Assembly: GCA_902769255.1 (NCBI GenBank)
Contig: CACXOM010000010.1
Location: 36,090 to 87,046, forward strand
From: Oscillospiraceae bacterium
GTDB taxonomy: Bacteria; Bacillota; Clostridia; Oscillospirales; Acutalibacteraceae
Direction: 5' to 3'
Length of the DNA stretch: 50,957 nucleotides
This document shows, in pieces, positions 32,613 through 41,275 of this stretch. Each line of letters begins with the position of its first letter. Positions within the stretch are counted from its first letter, which is position 1. The notes under the pieces are model-generated. The model did no database searches. It saw only the letters and a program-made list of their open reading frames with translations, and was not told the DNA's origin. A program made the position numbers and the translations under genes.

Positions 32613-33524
32613 ATGGCTAAAAGAAAAACACTTGAATCAAAACAAAAAATAAGCGGTTATTTATTCACGCTTCCGTTTGCAATAGGTTCGCTTGTTTTTG
32701 TAATTTTCCCTATGATTTGCGCAGTAGTTTTCAGCTTTGCGGAAATTAAAAACGGTAACGGATTTTTAGGTTATTCTTACTCAAATTGGGGATTTAGCAA
32801 TTTCAGCGAAATCTGGATGGAAACAACCACTTTCAGAGATGCAGTTTTCACTTCGCTTACTGAAATGCTTTACAACGTTCCTGTTGTTGTAATTTTTGCA
32901 TTCTTTATTGCGAGTGTGTTAAACCAAAAATTCAAAGGCAGAGGTTTCTTCCGTTCGGTAATGTTCTTGCCGGTAATTATTTCGGCAGGTTTGATTGTTA
33001 CATTAAGCGGTGACGGACTTATCGCTTCAATCGTATCTTCGGGCGACCGTTTTTCCGAAACAGGCTCGGGCGCAGCAATTCAGGTTACCGATGTGTTTAA
33101 AACAATGCTTGAAGATATGGAAATTGCCGATTGGATGGTAGATTTAATTGTAAATTCGGTAGCGAATATTTCAAATATCGTTTCAATGTCGGCAATTTCA
33201 ATAGTAATTTTCATAGCCGGCTTGCAAAGCATTTCGCCTTCGATTTATGAAGCTTCTTATATGGAGGGCGCAACCAGATGGGAAACATTCTGGAAAATCA
33301 GTCTTCCTATGGTATCACCTCTTATACTTTTGTCAGTCGTCTATACCATTGTCGACAACTTTAACGGCTCGAATAACGGAGTAATCACGCAGATACATAC
33401 CAAAGTATCACAGGTTGCTTTTGATACCGCTTCAGCAATGGGCGTAAGTTATTCGTTGATTATAATTGCTATTTTGGTAGTTGTATTCGCCGTATTAAAT
33501 AAAGTTGTATTCTATCAGGATTAA
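32613..33524 (+). CDS. Carbohydrate ABC permease, MalF type (pair 2)
   Basis: The 303-aa protein has six helices. It begins YLFTLPFAIGSLVFVIFPM, and the EAA loop is EASYMEGATRWETFWKISLP near residue 215. An unusually long periplasm-side loop lies between helices 3 and 4 (GDGLIASIVSSGDRF...MEIADWM). It starts 3 bp after the DUF5696 gene with AAGGAGGGGG upstream. It is clearly diverged from the pair-1 MalF protein, so it is not a recent duplicate. Confidence 0.9.
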   Translation: MAKRKTLESKQKISGYLFTLPFAIGSLVFVIFPMICAVVFSFAEIKNGNGFLGYSYSNWGFSNFSEIWMETTTFRDAVFTSLTEMLYNVPVVVIFAFFIASVLNQKFKGRGFFRSVMFLPVIISAGLIVTLSGDGLIASIVSSGDRFSETGSGAAIQVTDVFKTMLEDMEIADWMVDLIVNSVANISNIVSMSAISIVIFIAGLQSISPSIYEASYMEGATRWETFWKISLPMVSPLILLSVVYTIVDNFNGSNNGVITQIHTKVSQVAFDTASAMGVSYSLIIIAILVVVFAVLNKVVFYQD

Positions 33525-33537
33525 GGGGGGAGTTTTA

Positions 33538-34446
33538 ATGAGTACTTTAGCTAAAACAAATAAAAAATTCGATAAAGTAAAGTTCAAAAAATATTCCCTT
33601 AAATATACAATATCAACAGTTCGTTTGATATTCCTTATCGGAATGAGCTTTATTGTGCTTTTCCCTCTTTTCCAAAAAATCGTATTCTCGGTTATGACTT
33701 CGTCTGACTTATATGACGCAACGGTTAGTTACATACCAAAACATTTTACAACCGCAAACTATGCTGCTGCTTGGCAAAAGTTAGGCGGTTTAACGGTAAT
33801 TTTAAGAACGCTCGGCTTAACAATAGCTTGCTCGCTTCTTAATGTTGCTTGTGCAACGCTTGTAGGTTACGGCCTTGCAAGATTTAAGTCAAAAGTTACC
33901 GATACACTTTTCTTGGTTGTAATTTTAGCGCTCGTTTTACCGAGTGACTTGCTCTTTACAACCCGTTATATGATGATGACCGCAACAGGTCTTACTGATA
34001 CTTGGGGACCTATGCTTTTGTTCTCGGCAACCTGTACAGGTTTTAAAGCTTCGCTTTACATTTTCCTTATGCGCCAGTTCTTTAAAGGTCAGCCTCACGC
34101 ACTTGAAGAGGCGGCTTACGTTGACGGCGCAGGTCCGCTGAAAACATTTATTAGCATTATGTTGCCGGGCGCTGTTTCTATGATGATTACAATTTTCTTG
34201 TTCTCGTTTGTTTGGCAATGGCTTGACTCTTCATATACCTCAATCTTTATGAAGAATATTGAGCTTATTTCGACAACTTACGGCAAATTGTTTACAGACT
34301 TAGATACTTCTGCGCTTTCTACTTTGAACGTTTCTTTAACAAAAGCGGCCGGTGTAATTATTATAATTTCACCGTTAGTATTGCTTTACGCGTTTACTCA
34401 AAGATACTTTGTTGAAAGTATCAGCCGAAGCGGTCTTGTAGGTTAA
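33538..34446 (+). CDS. Carbohydrate ABC permease, MalG type (pair 2)
   Basis: The 302-aa protein has the start at ATG 33538 after AAGGGGGGAG; the upstream in-frame ATG lies within the previous gene. Six helices are present with the MalG entry LIGMSFIVLFPLFQKIVFSVM. The EAA loop is EAAYVDGAGPLKTFISIMLP. It completes a second permease heterodimer in the same cluster. A terminator follows, and no ATPase gene is present, so a shared MsmX/MsmK-type ATPase elsewhere in the genome is presumably used. Confidence 0.9.
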   Translation: MSTLAKTNKKFDKVKFKKYSLKYTISTVRLIFLIGMSFIVLFPLFQKIVFSVMTSSDLYDATVSYIPKHFTTANYAAAWQKLGGLTVILRTLGLTIACSLLNVACATLVGYGLARFKSKVTDTLFLVVILALVLPSDLLFTTRYMMMTATGLTDTWGPMLLFSATCTGFKASLYIFLMRQFFKGQPHALEEAAYVDGAGPLKTFISIMLPGAVSMMITIFLFSFVWQWLDSSYTSIFMKNIELISTTYGKLFTDLDTSALSTLNVSLTKAAGVIIIISPLVLLYAFTQRYFVESISRSGLVG

Positions 34447-34457
34447 TAACAAATTAT

Positions 34458-34492
34458 AAAACCCGACTGTTTTTAAACAGTCGGGTTTTTTG
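34458..34492 (+). terminator. Terminator of the carbohydrate-uptake cluster
   Basis: AAAACCCGACTGT pairs with ACAGTCGGGTTTT, followed by TT, 12 nt after the last permease gene. Confidence 0.9.
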
Positions 34493-34499
34493 TTGATAG

Positions 34500-34738
34500 G
34501 CTTAACGAGCAAGCCTTCTCCTTGAGGAGAAAAAATAAACTCTGTAGGGCGGTGGCGTAGCTGCCGCCGTCAAAAATTATATGTTTTCAGCAGACTTTGG
34601 CGGGTCGTCTGGGAAGCCGACCCCTACACCGTGATTTTTAGTCTTATCAAACTTACACCCCCTGAGGCGACACAAAACTTTAAGTGAAATCAGACTTTAA
34701 TGCCGAAGACGAGGGAGTCGAGCCTCTCGAGAGGCGGT
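34500..34738. repeat. Interspersed repeat mosaic, third copy
   Basis: There is no gene here. It contains GCCTTCTCCTTGAGGAGAA (34512-34530), the TGTAGGGCGGTGGCGTAGC...GACCCCTACA module (about 34543-34628), and an inverted CCCCTGAGGCGACACAAAAC module (34660-34679). An inverted GACTTTAATGCCGAAGAC module (about 34690-34708) follows. A short GCCTCTCGAGAGGC hairpin (34722-34735) lies at the 3' end of pyk and may act as its terminator. Confidence 0.75.
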
Positions 34739-34740
34739 TA

Positions 34741-36153
34741 TTATATTATTTCAACTTTAATCATACTTGTGTTGCCGGATTTTCCGGTAATTCTGCCACC
34801 GGTTACAACAACTTTATCGCCGTCTTGCAAATTAAACACCTTTTTTGCACTTTCAACCGCTTTGTAGGTTAAAACATCGGTTGAATCGTACTTTTCGCTA
34901 AGCACAGGCGTAACACCCCAAGAAAGCGCAAGTTTATGCCACGCTTTTTTGTTGGTTGTCATACCGATAATATCAATCGGCGAGCGAAAACGTGAAATAA
35001 ATCGAGCGGTAATACCCGACATTGTGCAAGCCACAATGCAGTTTGCGTTGATATCAATCGCCATAGCGCAAGTCGAGTGCGAAACCGCATCGCTAATAGA
35101 TTTTATTTTGAAATTGTTTTTATAAAAACGCTCTTTATAATTAATGTGTTTTTCCGCCTCTTCGGCAATTTTTGCCATAGTCGCAACCGTTTCGGCAGGG
35201 TATTTGCCTGCGGCAGTTTCGCCCGAAAGCATTACCGCACTTGTGCCGTCATAAACCGCATTTGCAACGTCTGAAATTTCCGCTCTTGTCGGGCGCGGGT
35301 TGTGAATCATAGATTCTAACATTTCGGTTGCGGTTATAACACGCTTGCCGAGCAGACGGCAGGTTGTTATTAAATGTTTTTGAATTGCAGGCAGTTCCTC
35401 AAAAGGAATTTCAACGCCCATATCGCCACGGGCTACCATAATTCCGTTACATTCTGTACAAATTTCTTCGATATTGTCAACGCCCGAACGGTTTTCGATT
35501 TTTGCAATTACATCAATATCTTCACCGCCGTTTTGTTTCAAAAAATTATTAACATCAACTAAATCTTGCTTAATCGAAACAAAGGAACAAGCAATATAAT
35601 CAACACCGTTTTCAATGCCGAACAAAATATCGCTTTTGTCTTGCTCGCTTAAATAAACTTGATTTAAAACCTTGTTAGGAAAACTCATACTTTTTCTGTC
35701 AGAAAGCTCACCGCCTGCAAGGCAGTCGCAAACAACATCGGTATCATTAACTCGTTTCGCTTTAAAAACAACAAGCCCGTTGTTTACAAGAATTTTGTCG
35801 CCGATATTTATCTCTTTCGCCAAATCTTTGTAAGATACTGAAACCGCTTTGTTATCACCCTCAATATCTTTGCTTGTAAAGGTAAACTCATCGCCGTCTT
35901 TTATTGTAACTTTGCCGTCTTTAAAGGTTTTAATGCGGTATTCGGGGCCTTTTGTATCAAGCATAATCGCAAGCGGAACATTAAGTTCTTTACGCACTTT
36001 TTTAATTAAATCAATATATTTTTTGTGGGTTTCGTGGGTGCCGTGCGAAAAATTAAGTCTTGCAACGCTCATTCCGTTTTCGCACATTTTAATCAGCGTT
36101 TGCTCGTTGCAACTTGCAGGTCCAATTGTACAAACTAATTTTGTTTTTCTCAT
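34741..36153 (-). CDS. pyk: Pyruvate kinase
   Basis: The 470-aa protein carries TKLVCTIGPAS at the start, the nucleotide/metal motif MLDTKGPEYRI, and the active-site lysine region IDVIAKIENRSGVDN. The signature MVARGDMGVEIPFEELP and TATEMLESMIHNPRPTRAE follow. It converts phosphoenolpyruvate plus ADP to pyruvate plus ATP. It lacks the extra C-terminal phosphohistidine-like domain found in Bacillus Pyk. Its ATG overlaps the NUDIX gene's stop as ATGA, so the two are coupled. Confidence 0.97.
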   Translation of the reverse strand: MRKTKLVCTIGPASCNEQTLIKMCENGMSVARLNFSHGTHETHKKYIDLIKKVRKELNVPLAIMLDTKGPEYRIKTFKDGKVTIKDGDEFTFTSKDIEGDNKAVSVSYKDLAKEINIGDKILVNNGLVVFKAKRVNDTDVVCDCLAGGELSDRKSMSFPNKVLNQVYLSEQDKSDILFGIENGVDYIACSFVSIKQDLVDVNNFLKQNGGEDIDVIAKIENRSGVDNIEEICTECNGIMVARGDMGVEIPFEELPAIQKHLITTCRLLGKRVITATEMLESMIHNPRPTRAEISDVANAVYDGTSAVMLSGETAAGKYPAETVATMAKIAEEAEKHINYKERFYKNNFKIKSISDAVSHSTCAMAIDINANCIVACTMSGITARFISRFRSPIDIIGMTTNKKAWHKLALSWGVTPVLSEKYDSTDVLTYKAVESAKKVFNLQDGDKVVVTGGRITGKSGNTSMIKVEII

Positions 36154-36701
36154 ATTTTTGCCTTCTTTTTATTTAAAATTTTATCGGCTTTTAAAACTGC
36201 GGCAACGGTTTTCGAGTCGCAAATTTCGCCGTTTAATATCTTTTCAACTAATTTGTCAAAAGGTATTTTTTCAACATTTAAAAATTCGTCTTTATCTAAA
36301 TTTTGCGAAGAAAAAGTCAGTTTTCTCGCTAAAAATAAATAAATTATTTCACCGCAATAACCCGGTGTCGGGTAAATTTTTCCAAGCGGTATAATTTCAT
36401 CACAAACAGCGCCAATTTCCTCTTTTAACTCCCTAATTCCGCCTTTTTTCGGGTCTTCATCGCCCTCACGCTTGCCTGCTGGAATTTCGGTAATTACTTT
36501 TTGATAGGGCGAGCGCCATTGCTTAACAAGGTAAGCGTTGTTTTCGTCATCAATCGGCAAAATTCCTATTCCGCCGTTGTGCTCAACAATCTCTCTTGTA
36601 CCAAAACTTTTGTTTGGCAGTTCAACCTTATCAACTCTAACATTAATAATTCTACCTTTAAACACATATTCTTTATCAAGGGTTTTTTCTTCTAATTTCA
36701 T
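36150..36701 (-). CDS. NUDIX hydrolase, ADP-ribose pyrophosphatase type
   Basis: The protein is 183 aa, with the start chosen at ATG 36701, 8 nt after AGGAG; the longer in-frame start has no ribosome site. EEKTLDKEYVFKGRIINVRVDKVELPN is typical of ADP-ribose pyrophosphatases. The NUDIX box runs from GKREGDEDPKKGG to IRELKEEIGA (about residues 75-97). It probably hydrolyses ADP-ribose to AMP and ribose 5-phosphate. It sits upstream of and overlaps pyk by 4 nt. Confidence 0.9.
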   Translation of the reverse strand: MKLEEKTLDKEYVFKGRIINVRVDKVELPNKSFGTREIVEHNGGIGILPIDDENNAYLVKQWRSPYQKVITEIPAGKREGDEDPKKGGIRELKEEIGAVCDEIIPLGKIYPTPGYCGEIIYLFLARKLTFSSQNLDKDEFLNVEKIPFDKLVEKILNGEICDSKTVAAVLKADKILNKKKAKI

Positions 36702-36804
36702 AAAAAAATCTCCTAAAAAATTCTTTGCGGTTATAAGTTTGGCAAACCAATCGAACAACAAGAATACAGCATCAACATAGAGAAATTTACTTTCATTACG
36801 GCGA

Positions 36805-36828
36805 AAATACGCCCAAAAAGGCGTATTT
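36805..36828 (-). terminator. Terminator of the second LysR gene
   Basis: AAATACGCC pairs with GGCGTATTT around a short loop, with T on the minus-strand 3' side. It lies about 60 nt beyond the LysR stop. Confidence 0.6.
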
Positions 36829-36890
36829 GCTTGCTAATTTATTCTCTTATGCGAGCGGTAGTTGCCTCACCACCGCCAAATTCAATTGCG

Positions 36891-37772
36891 TTATCGCAAC
36901 ATATCAATAAGTTTTTTGCCCGCCGGTGATGGCGTTGCATTTTTTCTTGTAACAAGCCCTATAGCCCTTTTTGGAATTGGCTCGGAAAGTCGCAACTTTT
37001 CAAGCGTGCCGTTTTCTAACTTTTCTTTAACATATTGCTCAATTACTGCCGAAACGCCAATTCCGATTTCGGCAAAACGAGTTAAAAGGTCAATGCTCGC
37101 AAGCTCAACCGCAGGGGTTGTTTGAATACCTCTTTTTTGCAAAAAATCGTCTAAAAACTGCCTTGCGGAACTCTTTTTATCAAGCATTAAAATCGGGTAG
37201 TTTTCGAGTTCTTTTAAATTAAGCGTGCGGCGAGCCAAATGAGAATATTTGCCAGATACCACAAAACAATCGTTAATATCGGTAATTTTTTTAATATTAA
37301 ACTTTTCTTCATCGACAATCGGCAATGCGACAAACGCCATATCAATTTCGCCGAGCATTAATTGCGATAAAAGTTGATTTGTAGTTTGATTTATAAGTTG
37401 AATATTAATTTCGGGGTACTTTGCGTGAAAATCTTTTAAAATGTTGGTTAAAATAAGTGCGCAAACCGTATCGGAAGCGCCGATTTTTATTTTGCCGAAT
37501 TTCAAATTTTTCATATCAAAAAATTTATTCTCTGCACTTTCAAGCAATGAAAACGCACCATCGGCATATTCAAAAAGAATTTTACCTTCGGCGGTCAATT
37601 CAACCCCTCTTGACTTTCTGTCAAAAAGTTTTGAGTCAAGCGCTTTTTCGAGTTGCTTTATCGACTGGCTGACAGCCGACTGAGAAACAAAAAGCTTTTT
37701 CGCTGCGCCGGAAAGGCTTTTTTCTCTTGCAACGGTGCAAAACACCTTGTACAAATCGTAATTAATATCCAT
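36891..37772 (-). CDS. LysR-family transcriptional regulator
   Basis: The 293-aa protein has a winged helix-turn-helix at residues 1-60 (YDLYKVFCTVAREKSLSGAAKKLFVSQSAVSQSIKQLE) and an effector domain from 90 (GKIKIGASDTVCALIL...). The domain resembles the CysL/CbbR branch, but the ligand is not readable. It is divergent from the Cys-rich small protein gene at 37923, with a 150-bp shared intergenic region, so that gene is a candidate target. Confidence 0.88.
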   Translation of the reverse strand: MDINYDLYKVFCTVAREKSLSGAAKKLFVSQSAVSQSIKQLEKALDSKLFDRKSRGVELTAEGKILFEYADGAFSLLESAENKFFDMKNLKFGKIKIGASDTVCALILTNILKDFHAKYPEINIQLINQTTNQLLSQLMLGEIDMAFVALPIVDEEKFNIKKITDINDCFVVSGKYSHLARRTLNLKELENYPILMLDKKSSARQFLDDFLQKRGIQTTPAVELASIDLLTRFAEIGIGVSAVIEQYVKEKLENGTLEKLRLSEPIPKRAIGLVTRKNATPSPAGKKLIDMLR

Positions 37773-37922
37773 AATGAAATTCCTTTAAAATTTAAAAAAT
37801 TTCGCAACCTAATTATATACTATTTCAAGCGAATATTCAACCAAAAATTTAGCTTTTGTAATAAATTCGGGCATTTACACGCTATTAAAAGATATAGCAT
37901 AATATGTAATGAGGTGAAAATT

Positions 37923-38048
37923 ATGGAATATTGCTATTACGACTATGTAAATCAATCTGTAAAAACAAAAATTTCAAATTGCTGTTGCGAGCAAACACAA
38001 AACGATACCGAGCAAAACTGTTGCAACAACAGCGAAAAAAACGATTAA
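37923..38048 (+). CDS. Cys-rich small protein (41 aa)
   Basis: A 41-codon ORF follows GAGGTGA by 7 nt. The peptide has six cysteines, mostly clustered (SNCCCEQ and QNCC), an acidic, Asn/Gln-rich tail and no membrane segment. A possible promoter (TTTACA 37874, CATAAT 37898, 18-bp spacing) lies upstream, and an intrinsic terminator lies 22 nt downstream. It could be a metal-binding peptide or a further Cys-codon leader. Unlike the three sulfur leaders, the gene beyond its terminator (DUF951-prfA) is not sulfur-related and has its own promoter, so I favour an independent small protein. I do not recognise a family. Confidence 0.65.
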   Translation: MEYCYYDYVNQSVKTKISNCCCEQTQNDTEQNCCNNSEKND

Positions 38049-38070
38049 ACGCAAAAATAAAGAAACTTAT

Positions 38071-38103
38071 TCCCTGCTTGTTTTTTAAGCAGGGATATTT
38101 TTT
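38071..38103 (+). terminator. Terminator after the Cys-rich small protein gene
   Basis: TCCCTGCTT (38071-38079) pairs with AAGCAGGGA (38087-38095), followed by TATTTTTT. Confidence 0.88.
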
Positions 38104-38123
38104 GCAAAAAAGTAAAAAACTAT

Positions 38124-38152
38124 TTGATTATTGCGCTTATATATTATATAAT
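38124..38152 (+). promoter_or_regulatory. Promoter of DUF951-prfA
   Basis: TTGATT (38124-38129) and TATAAT (38147-38152) are 17 bp apart, 37 bp before the DUF951 start. Confidence 0.65.
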
Positions 38153-38189
38153 ATAAAATGAATAAATATTATTTTCAAAGGTGATAAGA

Positions 38190-38387
38190 ATGGATATTCA
38201 GGTCGGCGATATTATTACAATGAAAAAACCGCACCCTTGCAAATCAAAAGAGTTTTTGGTAAACCGCATTGGTATGGATTTTAAAATTAAATGTTTAGGT
38301 TGCGACCACGAAGTTATGATACCACGCTCCGCCTGCGAAAAAAACATTCGCAAAATTATGCGAGACGGCAAAGAAATTGCAAGATAA
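38190..38387 (+). CDS. DUF951 family protein
   Basis: The protein is 65 aa, with the start at ATG 38190 after AAAGGTGATAAG; the in-frame ATG at 38181 overlaps that site. The sequence follows the DUF951 consensus: VGDIITMKKPHPC, then a central LGCDHEVMIPRS motif, ending EKNIRKI. Conserved Cys residues suggest a small beta-barrel with metal or nucleic-acid contact; the function is unknown. It is next to prfA, 18 bp upstream. Confidence 0.9.
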   Translation: MDIQVGDIITMKKPHPCKSKEFLVNRIGMDFKIKCLGCDHEVMIPRSACEKNIRKIMRDGKEIAR

Positions 38388-38405
38388 ATTTGAAAGGAAA
38401 CTTTT

Positions 38406-39485
38406 ATGTTTGATAAATTAAAAGAAGTTGAGCAAAGATTTGATGAAATTCAGCAAAAGTTAATGGACCCTGCGGTTGTTACCGACCAAAAACTTTATAC
38501 CTCGCTGATGAGAGAAACTAAAAAATTAACGCCTATTGTTGAAAAATTCAGAGAATACAACGGTGCAAAAGAAAATTTGGAAGATGCAAAACAGCTCATT
38601 TCTGACGGCGAGACTGACAAAGAAATGAAAGAAATGCTCGAAGAAGAAATTGAAAATTCAAAGCAAATTATGGAAAAATGTGCCGATGAACTTAAAATTC
38701 TTTTACTTCCAAGCGACCCGAATGACGATAAAAACGTTATTATTGAAATTCGTGGCGGTGCAGGCGGTGAAGAGGCGGCTCTTTTCGCAGGCGAACTGCT
38801 CAGAATGTATACAATGTATGCCGAAAGCAAAGGCTGGAAGGTTGATATGCTCTCTGCTAACGAAACAGGACTTGGCGGTTATAAAGAAGTTTCGTTTATG
38901 GTTGAGGGCGAGGGCGCTTATTCAAGACTGAAGTTTGAGTCGGGCGGACACCGTGTACAGCGTGTTCCCGAAACCGAAAGCCAAGGGCGAATTCATACTT
39001 CGGCAGTTACCGTTGCGGTATTGCCCGAGGCCGAAGATGTTGAAATTGACATTAACCCTGCCGATTTGCAGATTGATACTTACCGTTCATCAGGCGCCGG
39101 CGGTCAGCATGTAAACAAAACCGAGTCGGCTATTAGAATTACCCATTTACCGACAGGCACAATTGTTGAGTGTCAAGATGAACGCTCGCAACACAAAAAC
39201 CGTGAAAAAGCTATGAAAATTTTGCGTTCACGCATTTATGATAAAGTTCAACAAGAGCAACAACAGGAAATTGCTGAAACCCGAAAAACTTTGGTAGGTT
39301 CGGGCGACCGCTCGCAACGAGTTAGAACTTATAATTTTCCTCAAAGCAGAATAACCGACCACAGAATCGGTCTTACAATATATAAATTAGAGCAGTTTAT
39401 GAACGGTGATTTAGACGAGGTTATTGACGCTTTAATAACTGCTGACAGAGCCGAACAGTTAAAGGCTGACGGAGGAAATGATTAA
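38406..39485 (+). CDS. prfA: Peptide chain release factor 1
   Basis: The 359-aa protein has an N-terminal coiled region ([18 protein letters not shown]) and the peptidyl-hydrolysis GGQ in [17 protein letters not shown] (near 230). The RF1 C terminus [13 protein letters not shown] is present. It terminates translation at UAA and UAG. GAAAGGAAA lies upstream. Its last bases overlap a possible start of the FAD oxidoreductase gene. Confidence 0.96.
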   Translation: MFDKLKEVEQRFDEIQQKLMDPAVVTDQKLYTSLMRETKKLTPIVEKFREYNGAKENLEDAKQLISDGETDKEMKEMLEEEIENSKQIMEKCADELKILLLPSDPNDDKNVIIEIRGGAGGEEAALFAGELLRMYTMYAESKGWKVDMLSANETGLGGYKEVSFMVEGEGAYSRLKFESGGHRVQRVPETESQGRIHTSAVTVAVLPEAEDVEIDINPADLQIDTYRSSGAGGQHVNKTESAIRITHLPTGTIVECQDERSQHKNREKAMKILRSRIYDKVQQEQQQEIAETRKTLVGSGDRSQRVRTYNFPQSRITDHRIGLTIYKLEQFMNGDLDEVIDALITADRAEQLKADGGND

Positions 39486-39486
39486 A

Positions 39487-41253
39487 ATGAAATTTATTGA
39501 AAAAAATTACGAATTAGTAGTTGTAGGTGGCGGATTTTCAGGAATGTGTGCCGCAATTGCAGCAGCAAGACACGGCGTTAAAACCGCGCTTGTTCACAAC
39601 CGCCCCGTGTTAGGAGGAAACGGCTCAAGCGAAATTAGAATGCATGTTTGCGGTGCCGACAGACACGCCGCAAGAGCAAATGCGAGAGAAACAGGCATTT
39701 TAGAAGAGCTTATGCTTTTGAACAAATCGAGAAACGATAAAGATAATTATTCTTGGCCGATTTTCGATATGTGTATGTGGGAGAAAACTCATTTTCAAGA
39801 AAATCTTGATTTATATTTAAACACAAATTTTGACGAAGTTACAACTGTCGGCGACAAAATTGAGAAAATAAAAGCGGTAAACAACAACAACGAAACTGTT
39901 TACACCTTTTTGGCAGATTATTTTGTTGACGCTACCGGTGACGGAATGCTTGGCGCACTCGCAGGCGCAGAGTTTATGTATGGCAGAGAAGACAAAGCCA
40001 CATTCGGCGAGCAAGACGGATTAGACAAAGCAGACAACTACACAATGGGCAACTCAATTATGTTTTATGCGGTTGATACAGGCTCGCCTGTTAAATTTGT
40101 AAAACCCGATTGGGCTTACACCTACACCGAAGAAGATATGAAAAACCGCCCTCACGACAACATTTCATCAGGCTATTGGTGGATTGAACTCGGCGGCAAA
40201 ACTTTACATACAATTTATGATGCCGAAGAACTTCGAGATGAACTTAACAAAACAATTTACGGCATTTGGGACCACATTAAAAACGGTGGCGACCACGGCG
40301 CCGAAAACTATAAATTAGAGTGGGTTGGCACACTGCCCGGTAAGCGTGAAAGTCGCAGACTTTTAGGCGATTATGTTTTAAGAGAAAACGATTTGTTAGA
40401 GGCAAAACCTTTTTTTGATGCAGTCGCTTATGGCGGTTGGGATATAGATTGCCACGTAATTGAGGGTTTTTTATCAACCGAAAGCCAGCCTGCAAAAAAT
40501 ATCGGTTTGGAAAAAGTTTACCCAATTCCTTATCGCTCGCTTTATTCAAAAAATATAAGCAACCTGTTTTTAGGCGGCAGAGCAATTTCCGCTTCGCATT
40601 TGGCGTTTGCCTCTACTCGTGTTATGGGCACTTGCGCAGTTTGCGGTCAGGCAGTCGGAACTGCGGTGGCAATTGCGAAAAAATATAAAACAGACCCTCG
40701 CGGTGTAAACGAGCATATAGCACAGTTGCAACAAGAACTTTTGAAAGACGACTGTTTTATTCCAAATTTTAAAAATGAAGATAAAAACGATTTTGCTAAA
40801 AGCACAAAAGTTTTTGCAACCAGCGAACAAAAAGGCTTTGAAGCGGTTAATGTTATTAACGGCGAGCAAAGAACTATTGATGAAAATTCAAACCTTTATA
40901 TGTCAAACGGCATCGGCTCAAACGGCGAGACGCTAACGCTCGAATTTGAAAAAGAGGTTAATTTAAAACAACTTCATATAAAATTTGACAGCAACTTATC
41001 AAAAGAAATTGAAATTTCAATTAACCCTTGGGTAACCACTCGTCAAGATAAAACGTTGCCTACAACGCTTGTAAAAGATTATTCGGTTACCTTATTTAAC
41101 AAAGGCGAAAAGGTAAAAACGCTTGATTTTTGCGATAATATTTACAGGTTCAACAAAATTGATTTTGATAACAAATGCGATAAAATCGAAATTAACTGTA
41201 AATCAACTTACGGCGATGAAAATATAAGAATTTTTGAAATTAGGGCTTATTAA
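39487..41253 (+). CDS. FAD-dependent oxidoreductase (PF12831) with C-terminal beta-sandwich domain
   Basis: The protein is 588 aa from ATG 39487, which has GGAGG 11 nt upstream; ATG 39478 sits only 2 nt from that site. The FAD-binding Rossmann motif is VVVGGGFSGMCAAIAAARHG, and HNRPVLGGNGSSEIRM and DATGDGMLGALAGAEFM follow. The second signature is GGRAISASHLAFASTRVMGTCAV. Residues about 440-588 look like an F5/8-type, galactose-binding-like domain (ETLTLEFEKEVNLKQLHIKFD). The family is often linked to sugar breakdown, and the substrate is unknown. No signal peptide is present. It is the first of three redox/NAD genes here. Confidence 0.84.
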   Translation: MKFIEKNYELVVVGGGFSGMCAAIAAARHGVKTALVHNRPVLGGNGSSEIRMHVCGADRHAARANARETGILEELMLLNKSRNDKDNYSWPIFDMCMWEKTHFQENLDLYLNTNFDEVTTVGDKIEKIKAVNNNNETVYTFLADYFVDATGDGMLGALAGAEFMYGREDKATFGEQDGLDKADNYTMGNSIMFYAVDTGSPVKFVKPDWAYTYTEEDMKNRPHDNISSGYWWIELGGKTLHTIYDAEELRDELNKTIYGIWDHIKNGGDHGAENYKLEWVGTLPGKRESRRLLGDYVLRENDLLEAKPFFDAVAYGGWDIDCHVIEGFLSTESQPAKNIGLEKVYPIPYRSLYSKNISNLFLGGRAISASHLAFASTRVMGTCAVCGQAVGTAVAIAKKYKTDPRGVNEHIAQLQQELLKDDCFIPNFKNEDKNDFAKSTKVFATSEQKGFEAVNVINGEQRTIDENSNLYMSNGIGSNGETLTLEFEKEVNLKQLHIKFDSNLSKEIEISINPWVTTRQDKTLPTTLVKDYSVTLFNKGEKVKTLDFCDNIYRFNKIDFDNKCDKIEINCKSTYGDENIRIFEIRAY

Positions 41254-41275
41254 ACTGAAAACAAGGTGATTTTTA

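Noticed and set aside
37653-37922. Long in-frame extension upstream of the Cys-rich small protein
   Set aside because: It runs antisense through the LysR N-terminal coding region and the intergenic promoter. The ATG at 37923 has the ribosome site.
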